Source: Flavobacterium jejuense (GTDB lineage Bacteria; Bacteroidota; Bacteroidia; Flavobacteriales; Flavobacteriaceae). From it: a DNA stretch of 64,000 nucleotides. How positions within the stretch are numbered: position 1 is the stretch's first letter; every line of letters begins with the position of its first letter. Made by a program: the position numbers and the translations under genes. The DNA lies in NCBI RefSeq assembly GCF_006491595.2, contig NZ_VEVQ02000001.1:496001-560000 (forward strand), written 5' to 3'. The notes beneath the pieces were generated by a model. It was not told the DNA's origin and ran no database searches. It was given only the letters and a program-made list of their open reading frames with translations. Shown here one piece after another: positions 1-9,304 of the stretch.

Positions 1-1
1 A

Positions 2-514
2 TTATTATCTGGATGTTTACAAAAGAATCAAATAGAAATGGGTTTTGATTTTAGCAATTTAGGTGTAACAGAAATAAAAAAAGTTCTTTTTATAAAACAA
101 ACTAGTGCTACTAGTTCAAATACAAATCAACCTAAAAAGAATGCTGGTACTGATCGCGATCAAGCTCTTGTAGGTGTTTGGAAACAAGAACAATTATACA
201 GTTCAGGTTCGGGTGATGCTTTTTTTGGAGGTAGTGTTACTCAAAAAGTTGTCTTTTATCCAGATGGCTCAATTGCAGATGGAGGAAGTCAAGCAACAAT
301 GAGTGGTAGTGACTATTCAGGCAATTCTACTTCTGGATATGTAGGTAAAGCAGCAGGGGTAAGTTGGTCAACAAAAAATAAGCATTTGTATATTACTATT
401 ACGCAAAATAATCAAACACAAACAGCTGATGCTGGAAAATATTATGTAGAAAATGGCAAAATGCTCATTACTGATCAAAATGGCAATAAAACATTATTAA
501 TTAAAGTACAATAG
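2..514 (+). CDS. Lipoprotein, 5' end outside the window
   Basis: The reading frame is open to the left edge and encodes LLSGC just before the first internal Met, which is a lipobox. The true start therefore lies upstream and the gene is partial. An ATG at 38 exists but would remove the lipidation cysteine. The mature part is Ser/Gly/Thr-rich; its second half (GVWKQEQLYSSGSG onward, then VVFYPDGSI) resembles small beta-rich lipocalin-like domains in Bacteroidota lipoproteins, but no family is assigned. It ends 1 base before the next lipoprotein gene, suggesting co-transcription. Function unknown; probably surface or periplasmic. Confidence 0.7.
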   Translation, partial: LLSGCLQKNQIEMGFDFSNLGVTEIKKVLFIKQTSATSSNTNQPKKNAGTDRDQALVGVWKQEQLYSSGSGDAFFGGSVTQKVVFYPDGSIADGGSQATMSGSDYSGNSTSGYVGKAAGVSWSTKNKHLYITITQNNQTQTADAGKYYVENGKMLITDQNGNKTLLIKVQ

Positions 515-515
515 T

Positions 516-1730
516 ATGAGAAATAATAGTTTACTACTTGTTAGCGTTATGGCAATTTTACTAAGTTGCAGTAAAGAAGAGTTCACTGAAGTTCAAAATG
601 AAAAACCGCAACCATTTAATCTAATTGCTATTAATAATGGAGCAGTTGAAGTGGGTGTGAAACCAACATTTATTTGGGAACCAGCAATTGATCCAGAAGG
701 ATTTAATGTAACATACGATTTGTTAGTTGGAAAAACTGCGAATGATTTAGTACCTTTTGCATCCTCTATTAATGGAACCACATTTACACCAACACAGCGT
801 TTGCCAGTATCAGAAGATTTGTTCTGGAGTGTTAAAGCAAAAGACAATAAAGGAGCTGAAACTATAGCTTCAGATACATTTAGTTTTACAACTAGAAAAT
901 TGACAGATGGGACTTTAGGAATAAATACATTTACTACATTACAAACCCATACTTCTTTGGTTTTTGATACTAAATTATGGATACTTGGGGGGCAAAATAA
1001 GATACTCAATTCATCAGATGGAATCAATTGGAATGTAGTGAATACAACTCCTGCTTTTCAAACGAGATTCAATCATTCTTCAGTTGTTTTTGATAATAAA
1101 ATGTGGGTAATTGGAGGAGAAGTTTCTATAACGAATAAAAATGATGTTTGGTTTTCTTCAGATGGCAACAATTGGACTCAAGCAACGAACAATGCCCCTT
1201 TTTCTGCCAGACAAGGACAATCTTCAGTTGTTTTTGATAATAAAATATGGGTAATTGGAGGTCATGCAGGTACTTCATCTTTTAATGATGTTTGGTTTTC
1301 ATCTGATGGAGTTAATTGGCAAGAAGCAACTAATAATGTAAACTTTACAATTCCTTTAGAGCATACTACAGTGGTGTTTGATAATAAAATATACATGATA
1401 GGAGGGAATGAAGTTCGATTTTCAACAAATGGAATTACATGGCAATTAGCAGCAACTATAAGTCAATTTTCCAATCGTAACAATCATAGCTCTGTAGTTT
1501 TTGATGATAAAATTTGGTTAATAGGAGGATTTGGGATTATTGATAGAAATGATGTTTGGTTTTCTAAAGATGGTGTTACCTGGACTAGAAATGTTGAAAG
1601 TGCCAATTTTAACGATAGATCAAAGCATACAGCAGTTGTATTTAAAGAAAAAATTTGGGTTATAGGTGGTGTAAAATTATTCTCCCCTTCCGGAGAAGAT
1701 CCAAATAACGGAATTTGGTTTTTAGATTAA
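516..1730 (+). CDS. Kelch-repeat lipoprotein
   Basis: The signal peptide ends in a lipobox (LLSCSK, Cys at about residue 18). Residues about 35-125 look like a fibronectin/Ig-like domain. From about 140 to the end there are at least five repeats of about 45 residues with the pattern SSVVFDNKxWVIGG followed by NDVWFSSDGxxW, the Kelch/galactose-oxidase blade signature, so the C-terminal part should fold as a beta-propeller. No catalytic residues of galactose oxidase are evident, so a binding or adhesive surface role is more likely than an enzyme. It is probably in an operon with the preceding lipoprotein gene. Confidence 0.8.
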   Translation: MRNNSLLLVSVMAILLSCSKEEFTEVQNEKPQPFNLIAINNGAVEVGVKPTFIWEPAIDPEGFNVTYDLLVGKTANDLVPFASSINGTTFTPTQRLPVSEDLFWSVKAKDNKGAETIASDTFSFTTRKLTDGTLGINTFTTLQTHTSLVFDTKLWILGGQNKILNSSDGINWNVVNTTPAFQTRFNHSSVVFDNKMWVIGGEVSITNKNDVWFSSDGNNWTQATNNAPFSARQGQSSVVFDNKIWVIGGHAGTSSFNDVWFSSDGVNWQEATNNVNFTIPLEHTTVVFDNKIYMIGGNEVRFSTNGITWQLAATISQFSNRNNHSSVVFDDKIWLIGGFGIIDRNDVWFSKDGVTWTRNVESANFNDRSKHTAVVFKEKIWVIGGVKLFSPSGEDPNNGIWFLD

Positions 1731-1803
1731 AAATCTATTTAGCATTGCAATGCGATACTGTATTGCAATGTTTTTTTTACTTATTTTTACTTAAAATCAT
1801 TAT

Positions 1804-3141
1804 ATGTTATCTCTTGTTTGGTGTACAGCTATTGCTTATCTGATATTATTTATAATTGTCAGTACAAGCATCTATTTTTATACTCGAGAGAAAAGCTTTA
1901 AATATTATGTTTATTATAGTACTTTTTTACTTATTTATTTAGCAACGAAAGACTTAACTGTATATGCTTTTTTAAATAAATACGTAAATCATGATGTTAT
2001 AATTCATTTTAATTGGTTAATTCAAGTAGTCTTTTACAGTTTTTATTTCATTTTTGCTTTATATTTTTTAGATTTTGAAAAGTTTTTGCCTAAAATGTTT
2101 AAAATAGTTCGACTGTTTCTCTTTTCATTAATTGTACTTTTTTTTGTATTTGCATTGTTATCTATTCATTATCATTTATACAATGTCTTTTTTAAACTTT
2201 TTGCCTATTTGTTTTTACCTATAGTATTGTTACTTTTTGTTTATTTTTTTCCATTAGCATTAAAGCATTCTGGTAAACACAAATACTTTTTACTAACAGG
2301 AATTGTAATATACATTATCACTGCATTAACAGCTTTTATTTTAAGTCATTATAGTCATATAAGTATTGAACCGTTAAAATATTTCATTGCAGGCATTATC
2401 ATTGAAAGTATTTGTTTTAGTCTTGGTTTGGCTTATAAAATAAAACTCATAAATGATGAAAGTATAAAGCAAAAAAATGATAGATTAAAAGCCCAACATA
2501 AATTAGAAATAACGAAGCTTAATGCACTTATTGAAGGAGAAGAGAATGAAAGAAATAGAATAGCACAAGATTTACACGATGGTATTAATGGAGATTTATC
2601 AGCTATTAAATTTCAATTAATGGCTTTTAAAAATAAACTAGCAAACGATGTAAATCATGATAATCTAGATAAAAGTATTGCTATGATTGATACTACTTGC
2701 GAGCAAGTTAGAACTATTTCTCATAATTTGACTCCGTATGCTATTTCACAATTTGGCTTGTCACGAGCATTAGAACAATTTTGTAAAAAAATGCATAATT
2801 CGTTTTTATTAATTGATTATCAGTGGTTCGGAGACGATTTGGTTTTACCAAAAAGTATAGAAACTAGTATATACAGAGTAGTTCAAGAATTGGTTCAAAA
2901 CACTATAAAGCATGCAAATGCCAAAGAAGTATTGGTACACTGTAATAATTTAGATGACAATTTAAATATCACTGTGGAAGATGACGGAAAAGGATTTGAT
3001 AAAAATAGAGGAATGAAAGGCATTGGATTCAAAAATATAGAAAACAGAATTAATTACCTAAATGCTAAAATGGAAATTGAAACTTCTAGTATGGGAACAA
3101 CAATTTTAATAAATATATCATTAAAAAATATACAATTATGA
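1804..3141 (+). CDS. Membrane sensor histidine kinase (7TM-DISM-like, HisKA_3)
   Basis: Residues 1-212 contain about seven hydrophobic helices without an obvious periplasmic domain, like 7TM sensor modules of Bacteroidota kinases. A short coiled coil leads to a HisKA_3 dimerisation domain with the phosphoacceptor in ENERNRIAQDLHDGI (His258). The HATPase_c domain has an N-box (VVQELVQNTIKHANAK) and G-box (VEDDGKGF, KGIGFKNI). This is the NarL-type kinase architecture. The stop overlaps the start of the response regulator by 4 bases (ATGA), so the two are translationally coupled and form a two-component pair. The input signal is unknown. Confidence 0.9.
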   Translation: MLSLVWCTAIAYLILFIIVSTSIYFYTREKSFKYYVYYSTFLLIYLATKDLTVYAFLNKYVNHDVIIHFNWLIQVVFYSFYFIFALYFLDFEKFLPKMFKIVRLFLFSLIVLFFVFALLSIHYHLYNVFFKLFAYLFLPIVLLLFVYFFPLALKHSGKHKYFLLTGIVIYIITALTAFILSHYSHISIEPLKYFIAGIIIESICFSLGLAYKIKLINDESIKQKNDRLKAQHKLEITKLNALIEGEENERNRIAQDLHDGINGDLSAIKFQLMAFKNKLANDVNHDNLDKSIAMIDTTCEQVRTISHNLTPYAISQFGLSRALEQFCKKMHNSFLLIDYQWFGDDLVLPKSIETSIYRVVQELVQNTIKHANAKEVLVHCNNLDDNLNITVEDDGKGFDKNRGMKGIGFKNIENRINYLNAKMEIETSSMGTTILINISLKNIQL

Positions 3142-3770
3142 TTTCAATAGCAATAACAGATGACCATGCCATGATTATTGAAGGGTTGAAAGCCATGTTT
3201 CAATTGGATAAGAAGTATGTAATTAGTGCTTCTTACTCCTCTTTAAAAGAAACTCTACAAAATATTGCTAGGGACAAACCCAATGTTCTTTTATTAGATA
3301 TTAATCTTAAAGATGGGAATGGAACTTCTATATGTAAAGAGGTTTTAAAGTTAGTGCCCAATTTGAAAATCATTGCCTTAACAAGTTTTGAAGATGTAAA
3401 TATGGTACGATTGATGCTTAGAAATGGTGCCAAAGGTTATTTGTTAAAGAATACTTCTTCTGATGAAATTATTACGGCAATTAATATGGTTATGAATGAT
3501 GAGATTTATTTGCCTAAGGAATTGAAAAACCAAATTTTAAATGAAAGTATTGGTATAGAAAAAAGACATGATTTCTTGCCCAAAATTACACGTAGAGAAA
3601 AAGAAGTTTTAGCACTTATTGTTGAAGAATTTACTACAGATGAAATTGCGGATAAACTTTTTGTTACCACAAAAGCTATTGAAGCTCATAGAAGTAATCT
3701 TATCCAAAAATTAAACGTTAGAAATACAGCAGGTCTTGTTAAAATAGCAATAGAAAAAGGATTACTTTAA
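3138..3770 (+). CDS. LuxR/NarL-family response regulator
   Basis: The N-terminal receiver domain has the acidic pair DD (residues 8-9), the phosphoacceptor Asp54 in LLLDINLKDG, the conserved Thr/Ser in ALTSFED and the Lys in GYLLKN. The C-terminal GerE-type HTH (TRREKEVLALIVEEFTTDEIADKL, then KAIEAHRSNLIQKL) binds DNA. It overlaps the kinase gene by 4 bases and should be phosphorylated by it. The target may be the lipoprotein gene that follows, but nothing in the sequence proves this. Confidence 0.93.
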   Translation: MISIAITDDHAMIIEGLKAMFQLDKKYVISASYSSLKETLQNIARDKPNVLLLDINLKDGNGTSICKEVLKLVPNLKIIALTSFEDVNMVRLMLRNGAKGYLLKNTSSDEIITAINMVMNDEIYLPKELKNQILNESIGIEKRHDFLPKITRREKEVLALIVEEFTTDEIADKLFVTTKAIEAHRSNLIQKLNVRNTAGLVKIAIEKGLL

Positions 3771-3857
3771 AATAGAATTAAAAATAAATTCATTTTAAGG
3801 GTAACAAATGAAAGGCGATGTGTATCTGTTTGTATAAAACTTTAAAAAACACATATC

Positions 3858-5606
3858 ATGAAAAACTTAAAAGTCATTTTAATTTTATTATTTTTTGCTT
3901 CATTGCTAATTACAAGCTGTGAAACAAATGATGATACTTTTATTCCAGAGGAAAATTCGAACACAACGATTAACTACGATTTTGGTGCAACAGTTTCAAG
4001 AGATTTTATAGGTCAAATTATAGATGAAAACGAAGACCCAATTCAAAATGTTATGGTTAATATTGGTTCGAGTACAGCTCAAACTGATGTTAATGGTATT
4101 TTTATTATTAAAAATGCTTCGGTTAAATCTAAATTTGCTTATGTAACTGCTACTAAAGCGGGTTATTTAAAAGGATCTCGTACTGTCATTCCAACTTCAG
4201 GTGAAAATAACATTAAAATTATGTTGTTAAGTGCAACAGTTATTGGAACGGTTACTTCTGGTACAACTGGAAATGTTACTTTACCAAATGGAACTAAAGT
4301 TGACTTTGATGGTAATTTTAAAAAAGAAGATGGTTCTTCTTATTCTGGTTCGGTTAGTGTAATCCTACATCATTTAGATCCTTCTGATGAAAATGTAGAA
4401 GCAAAGATGCCTGGTTCTTTATTGGCATCAGATAATAATGGTCAAGCCAAAGTACTAGAAACATTTGGTATGATTAACGTAGAATTACAAGGTTCAGGTG
4501 GAGAAAAATTACAATTATCAGGATCTGCATCTATAGAATTACCAATTGATACAGCACAATCTGCAACATCACCTAACACAATTCCTTTATGGCATTTCGA
4601 CGAAGAAGCTGGTTATTGGGTAGAAGAAGGAACAGCAACAAAAGTTGGTAACAAATATGTGGGAACCGTTTCTCATTTCTCATGGTGGAATTGTGATGCT
4701 CAATTTCCAACAGTAAATTTATGTTTGACTGTTGTAAATCCAAACAACGAACCTATTGCAAATGTGCATGTGGAATTGGCTCCGAATAATCAAACTTACC
4801 CTAGAACAGGAATAAGTGATAATAATGGTGCAATTTGTGGTTTAATTCCAGCCAATCAAACCATTACTATGAATGTGTTGGATAATTGCGGAAATGTCAT
4901 TACCACTTCTCAAATAGGACCATTTTCAACAGATACGGTTTTACCAGATATTATCTTAACTGCTGGTATGGTTCAACAAACTACTGTAGAGGGAACTTTA
5001 GCACAATGTAACAATTCAAATGTCACTGATGGATATGTTCTGTTGCATTATGGAAATCAAACTTTAATTTCTAATGTTACTAATGGAAGTTTTGATTTTA
5101 ATACACTTGTATGTAGTACCAATGATACTTTTACTTTAGAAGGGTATGATTATACCAACTTACAAACATCTGGTGTTATTAACTATACGTTTACAACTCC
5201 AATAACTACTATTGGTAATCTGATTACTTGTACTGCTGTAACAGAATATATTACTTATCAAATTGATAATAATCCAGTGGAATACTTAATAGGTTCAATA
5301 AGTGCTGGTTATAATCCAAATGGTTTGTCTGTAAGTCTGCAAGGTAATGGAACAACTACTGGTAGTTTTTATTTATGGGGAAATACTAATGTTCCAGGAA
5401 TTTATACTACATCAACATTCCAATTAGAAGGTGGGGCATTTAATTATATTGGTCAACAAACAACTAATACGGTATCTTTCAACTTTACTAATTTTGGTGT
5501 AGTAGGAGATTATATAGATATGACTTTTAGTGGAACATATGAAGACTCAAATTCAAGTACAACTCATACTATTACAGGTGTTATTCATGTAATTAGAGAT
5601 AATTAA
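3858..5606 (+). CDS. Lipoprotein with carboxypeptidase-regulatory-like domains
   Basis: The lipoprotein signal peptide ends in LLITSCETND. Residues about 50-125 form a CarboxypepD_reg-like beta-sandwich (GQIIDENEDPIQNVMVNIG, then TDVNGIFIIKN). A second similar domain lies near residue 290 (LCLTVVNPNNEPIANVHVEL). The rest is Thr/Asn-rich beta structure ending in a possible lipocalin-like domain. There is no enzymatic motif. It probably sits on the outer membrane as a binding or scaffolding protein. It follows the two-component pair after 87 bases and ends at a strong hairpin terminator. Confidence 0.75.
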   Translation: MKNLKVILILLFFASLLITSCETNDDTFIPEENSNTTINYDFGATVSRDFIGQIIDENEDPIQNVMVNIGSSTAQTDVNGIFIIKNASVKSKFAYVTATKAGYLKGSRTVIPTSGENNIKIMLLSATVIGTVTSGTTGNVTLPNGTKVDFDGNFKKEDGSSYSGSVSVILHHLDPSDENVEAKMPGSLLASDNNGQAKVLETFGMINVELQGSGGEKLQLSGSASIELPIDTAQSATSPNTIPLWHFDEEAGYWVEEGTATKVGNKYVGTVSHFSWWNCDAQFPTVNLCLTVVNPNNEPIANVHVELAPNNQTYPRTGISDNNGAICGLIPANQTITMNVLDNCGNVITTSQIGPFSTDTVLPDIILTAGMVQQTTVEGTLAQCNNSNVTDGYVLLHYGNQTLISNVTNGSFDFNTLVCSTNDTFTLEGYDYTNLQTSGVINYTFTTPITTIGNLITCTAVTEYITYQIDNNPVEYLIGSISAGYNPNGLSVSLQGNGTTTGSFYLWGNTNVPGIYTTSTFQLEGGAFNYIGQQTTNTVSFNFTNFGVVGDYIDMTFSGTYEDSNSSTTHTITGVIHVIRDN

Positions 5607-5631
5607 AAAAAGAATACTGAAAAAGAAAAAG

Positions 5632-5659
5632 AAAAATCCCGAAATATTTCGGGATTTTT
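5632..5659. terminator. Bidirectional intrinsic terminator
   Basis: An AT-flanked perfect palindrome with stem AAAATCCCGAAA/TTTCGGGATTTT lies between convergent genes. Runs of A on one side and T on the other allow termination in both directions. Confidence 0.85.
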
Positions 5660-5662
5660 TAT

Positions 5663-6184
5663 TTAAAAAACAGTTTTTAATTCTTCTTTGATATAACTAA
5701 TCGCTACATTACTTGGAGCTTCATTTTCAGTTAAATCAATTAAGATAGCTTCACGTAATTTTTCAGCATTTAAAATATCTTCTTCAATCGATTTCTGACG
5801 AATCATTTGAATGGTTGAGTTTTTTGCTTTATTAATAATATCCCATGTATTTGCTGTAACATATACTTGTTGGGTTAAATTATGATCAAATTCCGTTTGA
5901 ATATTGTGTATTAATAAAGTAGCATAATCACTTTTATCAGAGGTAGGTGGAGTAACACGCAATAATAATTGGGCAGGATTTATTCGTTCCAATAACAAAA
6001 CAATACGCTCATATGCTTGTAAACGTATAGGTAGTGCTTGTTTCTGATTTTCTTTTAATAATTCAAAGCGTCTTCTGTTTTCTTCACTTTTAAAAAAAGA
6101 ATGAAATAAAAAATAGGCTACACCACCAGTAATTAAAGCAGGTAATGTATAAGAAGCTAACTCTATAATTTTTGTACCGTCCAT
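5663..6184 (-). CDS. Small membrane-anchored protein of unknown function (DUF7935-like)
   Basis: One N-terminal transmembrane helix (ASYTLPALITGGVAYFLFHSFF) is followed by a cytoplasmic, charged, mostly helical domain of about 140 residues (RLQAYERIVLLLERINPAQLLLRV). This pattern is widespread in Flavobacteriaceae next to housekeeping genes and resembles DUF7935; I could not check it. The open frame extends to 6277, but the extension is an unnatural hydrophobic/AT-rich run, so I place the start at the Met-Asp-Gly at 6184. Function unknown. Confidence 0.65.
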   Translation of the reverse strand: MDGTKIIELASYTLPALITGGVAYFLFHSFFKSEENRRRFELLKENQKQALPIRLQAYERIVLLLERINPAQLLLRVTPPTSDKSDYATLLIHNIQTEFDHNLTQQVYVTANTWDIINKAKNSTIQMIRQKSIEEDILNAEKLREAILIDLTENEAPSNVAISYIKEELKTVF

Positions 6185-6359
6185 AAATTGTAAATTTTCA
6201 ATCACAAAGAAAATATTAAAAAAAACAAAAAGCAAATTCAATTCAAATGATTGGAAATGAAAATTGACTTTTAACATTGCAATTGATATTGCTTTTTCAA
6301 GTTGTTTTTTGACTTTGAATCACGTATTTTTGTAGATTAGTAAATCTATTAGAAAAAGC

Positions 6360-8696
6360 GTGATACAAAATATAATTTCCCAACTTAACGAAGCACAACA
6401 AGCACCTGTTTTACAAAAAGATGGCCCAATGATTGTTATTGCTGGTGCTGGTTCAGGTAAAACAAGAGTACTTACTGTTCGTATAGCCAATTTAATGAGC
6501 CAAGGTGTTGATGCTTTTAATATTTTAGCATTAACTTTTACCAACAAAGCAGCACGTGAAATGAAGAAACGTATTGCTGATATTGTTGGAAATAACGAAG
6601 CTAAAAACCTTTGGATGGGAACTTTTCACTCGGTTTTTGCAAAAATACTTCGTATTGAAGGAGAAAAATTAGGATATCCTTCCAATTTTTCCATTTATGA
6701 TACGCAAGATTCTGTGCGTTTAATTGGAGCTATTATAAAAGAGATGCAATTAGACAGAGATATTTATAAACCCAAACAAATTTTAGGTAGAATTTCTTCT
6801 TACAAAAACTCGCTAATAACCGTTAAAGCTTATTTCAATAATCCTGATTTACAAGAGGCTGATGCCATGAGCAAAAAGCCTAGAATGGGTGAAATTTACC
6901 AGCAATATGTGGAGCGTTGTTTCAAATCAGGAGCTATGGATTTTGATGATTTGTTATTAAAAACCAATGAGTTACTAAACCGTTTTCCAGATGTTTTAGC
7001 TAAATATCAAGATCGTTTTCGCTATATATTGGTTGATGAGTACCAAGATACCAACCATTCTCAATACTTAATTGTTAGGGCTTTATCAGATCGTTTTCAA
7101 AATATATGTGTAGTAGGGGATGATGCTCAAAGTATTTATGCTTTCCGTGGTGCCAATATCAATAACATTTTGAACTTTCAAAAAGATTATGAAAATGTGC
7201 AAATGTATCGTTTGGAACAAAATTACCGTTCGTCAAAAAACATAGTTGAAGCAGCGAATAATATTATTGATAAAAATAAAACAAAACTTGATAAGATTGT
7301 TTGGACAGCTAATGATGATGGTCCAAAAATTAAAGTACATCGCAGTGTAACAGATAGTGAAGAAGGACGCTTTGTAGCTTCTACCATATTCGAACAAAAA
7401 ATGCAAAATCAATTGCCTAATGGTCATTTTGCAGTTTTATATCGTACCAATGCGCAATCTCGATCTATAGAGGATGCTTTGCGAAAAAGAGATATTTCCT
7501 ATCGTATTTATGGAGGTTTATCGTTTTACCAAAGAAAAGAAATTAAAGATGTTTTGGCATATCTAAGATTAGTTATTAATCCGAAGGATGAAGAAGCATT
7601 AGTTCGTGTAATTAATTATCCAGCTAGAGGAATTGGAAACACAACGATTGAAAAACTTACTGTTGCAGCAAATCATTACAAACGTTCCATTTTTGAAGTG
7701 ATGGAGCATATTGATAAAATTGATTTAAAGTTAAATGGTGGTACAAAAACAAAGTTGCAAGATTTTGTAACAATGATTAAAAGTTTTCAAGTTATTAATG
7801 AAAATCAGGATGCTTTTTATTTGACAGATCATGTTGCAAAAAAAACAGGTTTGGTACAAGAATTAAAGAAAGATGGAACTCCAGAAGGAATTACTCGAAT
7901 TGAGAACATTGAGGAATTATTAAACGGTATCAAAGATTTTACGGAAGGACAAAAAGAAATTGATGGTGCAAGAGGTGCTCTGGCTGAATTTTTAGAAGAT
8001 GTAGCTTTGGCTACAGATTTAGATAAAGACACAGGTGATGATGATAGAGTAGCTTTAATGACGATTCACTTAGCAAAAGGACTAGAATTCCCGCATGTAT
8101 TTATTGTTGGTCTTGAGGAAGATTTATTCCCAAGTGCTATGAGTTTAAATACACGTAGTGATTTAGAAGAAGAACGACGCTTATTTTATGTAGCCTTAAC
8201 AAGAGCTGAACACCAAGCGTATTTGGCTTATGCACAATCACGTTATCGATGGGGAAAGTTAGTCGATAGTGAACCTTCACGATTTATTGAAGAGATTGAT
8301 GACACCTATTTAGAATATTTAAATCCAGCTGATAACGGTAATTATCGATACAAACCACAAATGGATATTGATATTTTTGGCGATATTGATAAATCAAAAT
8401 TACGTTTAGCAAAACCTATTGCAAGTAAACCACCAGCTTATTTGAATACACAAGCTAATGATAAACCTAATATTAGAAAATTAAAACCAGTTTCTGGAAT
8501 TAAAACACAAGGGAATACAAATTTATTTGATAATAATCTAGTAGTGGGTAATATTGTAATGCATGAACGATTTGGTAAAGGTCATATTGTTAGTATTGAA
8601 GGGATAGGTGCAGATAAAAAGGCAGAAATTAAATTTGATGTTGGTGGATTAAAGAAGCTTTTATTAAAATTTGCCAAATTAGATGTTTTAGGTTAG
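6360..8696 (+). CDS. pcrA: UvrD/PcrA-type ATP-dependent DNA helicase
   Basis: A superfamily 1A 3'-5' helicase of full length (778 residues). It begins with the Q-motif region LNEAQQAPVL and Walker A in AGAGSGKTR (about 28-36). Later motifs are TFTNKAAREM, the Walker B type VDEYQDTNHSQY, QNYRSS, VALMTIHLAKGLEFPHVFIVGLEE and LFYVALTRAE. A C-terminal Tudor-like segment (VGNIVMHERFGKGHIVSIEG) is typical of PcrA/UvrD and binds RNA polymerase in relatives. It acts in nucleotide excision repair and in clearing recombinase or transcription blocks. The start codon is GTG, chosen because no ATG lies between the upstream stop and the conserved N-terminus. Confidence 0.95.
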   Translation: MIQNIISQLNEAQQAPVLQKDGPMIVIAGAGSGKTRVLTVRIANLMSQGVDAFNILALTFTNKAAREMKKRIADIVGNNEAKNLWMGTFHSVFAKILRIEGEKLGYPSNFSIYDTQDSVRLIGAIIKEMQLDRDIYKPKQILGRISSYKNSLITVKAYFNNPDLQEADAMSKKPRMGEIYQQYVERCFKSGAMDFDDLLLKTNELLNRFPDVLAKYQDRFRYILVDEYQDTNHSQYLIVRALSDRFQNICVVGDDAQSIYAFRGANINNILNFQKDYENVQMYRLEQNYRSSKNIVEAANNIIDKNKTKLDKIVWTANDDGPKIKVHRSVTDSEEGRFVASTIFEQKMQNQLPNGHFAVLYRTNAQSRSIEDALRKRDISYRIYGGLSFYQRKEIKDVLAYLRLVINPKDEEALVRVINYPARGIGNTTIEKLTVAANHYKRSIFEVMEHIDKIDLKLNGGTKTKLQDFVTMIKSFQVINENQDAFYLTDHVAKKTGLVQELKKDGTPEGITRIENIEELLNGIKDFTEGQKEIDGARGALAEFLEDVALATDLDKDTGDDDRVALMTIHLAKGLEFPHVFIVGLEEDLFPSAMSLNTRSDLEEERRLFYVALTRAEHQAYLAYAQSRYRWGKLVDSEPSRFIEEIDDTYLEYLNPADNGNYRYKPQMDIDIFGDIDKSKLRLAKPIASKPPAYLNTQANDKPNIRKLKPVSGIKTQGNTNLFDNNLVVGNIVMHERFGKGHIVSIEGIGADKKAEIKFDVGGLKKLLLKFAKLDVLG

Positions 8697-9304
8697 TATG
8701 GAATAAATAAGCTTATAATCTTTGTAAAATGACAAGATCTAACAATTAATACTATTTACTATAGCAATCAATGTATTATGTCATAAATGTAATATAGTTG
8801 ATTGTAAGTAAATAAAACTTTTATTTTATCATATAACTTCCAGCTTCAAATCTTATTTTTAATTTTTTCTCCTAAAGAGGTTTCATTTGGTAATAAAGAA
8901 AATGAAAAATTATCCACATAATAAAAGGGGAATAATTGAACTATTTTCTAGCTATTGAATTTTTTTAAAACTCCTAAATAAAATTAGTAATTATCTCTTT
9001 TTAATCAATCCTCAAAATCAAGTTTGTTAAAGTTTTGTTTGTGTTGTTGATAATTAAAAAAAAATATTAAAAAAATGAAATATTTAAATATTTTTTTGTT
9101 TTTTTATGTTGAATGTTTGAATTAAATGTATTTATGCAACATTTGATTCATATTTTACAACATTTGTTATATAAGGTTTTTGTAAAAAAATTGTAAGTTT
9201 AATTGCTTTAAATTTTTTTACAGTTTATAATTAAATTGAAATTATAAACTGTAAAAAAATTAGGTAAACAATTATTCAAACAAACATTCAAAACAATTTA
9301 TCTT
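8697..9304. other. AT-rich gap upstream of the susCD-like pair
   Basis: No credible gene is seen. The second half is extremely AT-rich and contains several CAACATTTG/TTTG words that could serve as -7 boxes for the susC-like gene. A long perfect inverted repeat (9211-9261) lies just upstream of that gene. Confidence 0.6.
9211..9261. repeat. Perfect 22-bp inverted repeat before the susC-like gene
   Basis: The arms at 9211-9232 and 9240-9261 are exact reverse complements with a 7-base centre. The core word is TTTACAGTTTATAATT. It lies 44 bases before the ATG of the susC-like gene, so it would form a hairpin in the leader or act as a dimeric protein-binding site. No T-run or G/C core typical of a terminator is present. 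Confidence 0.75.

Noticed and set aside
593..1027. A 144-codon open frame on the minus strand opposite the Kelch-type gene
   Set aside because: It overlaps a well supported lipoprotein gene entirely, has no family pattern, and arises from the low stop frequency of the complementary frame.
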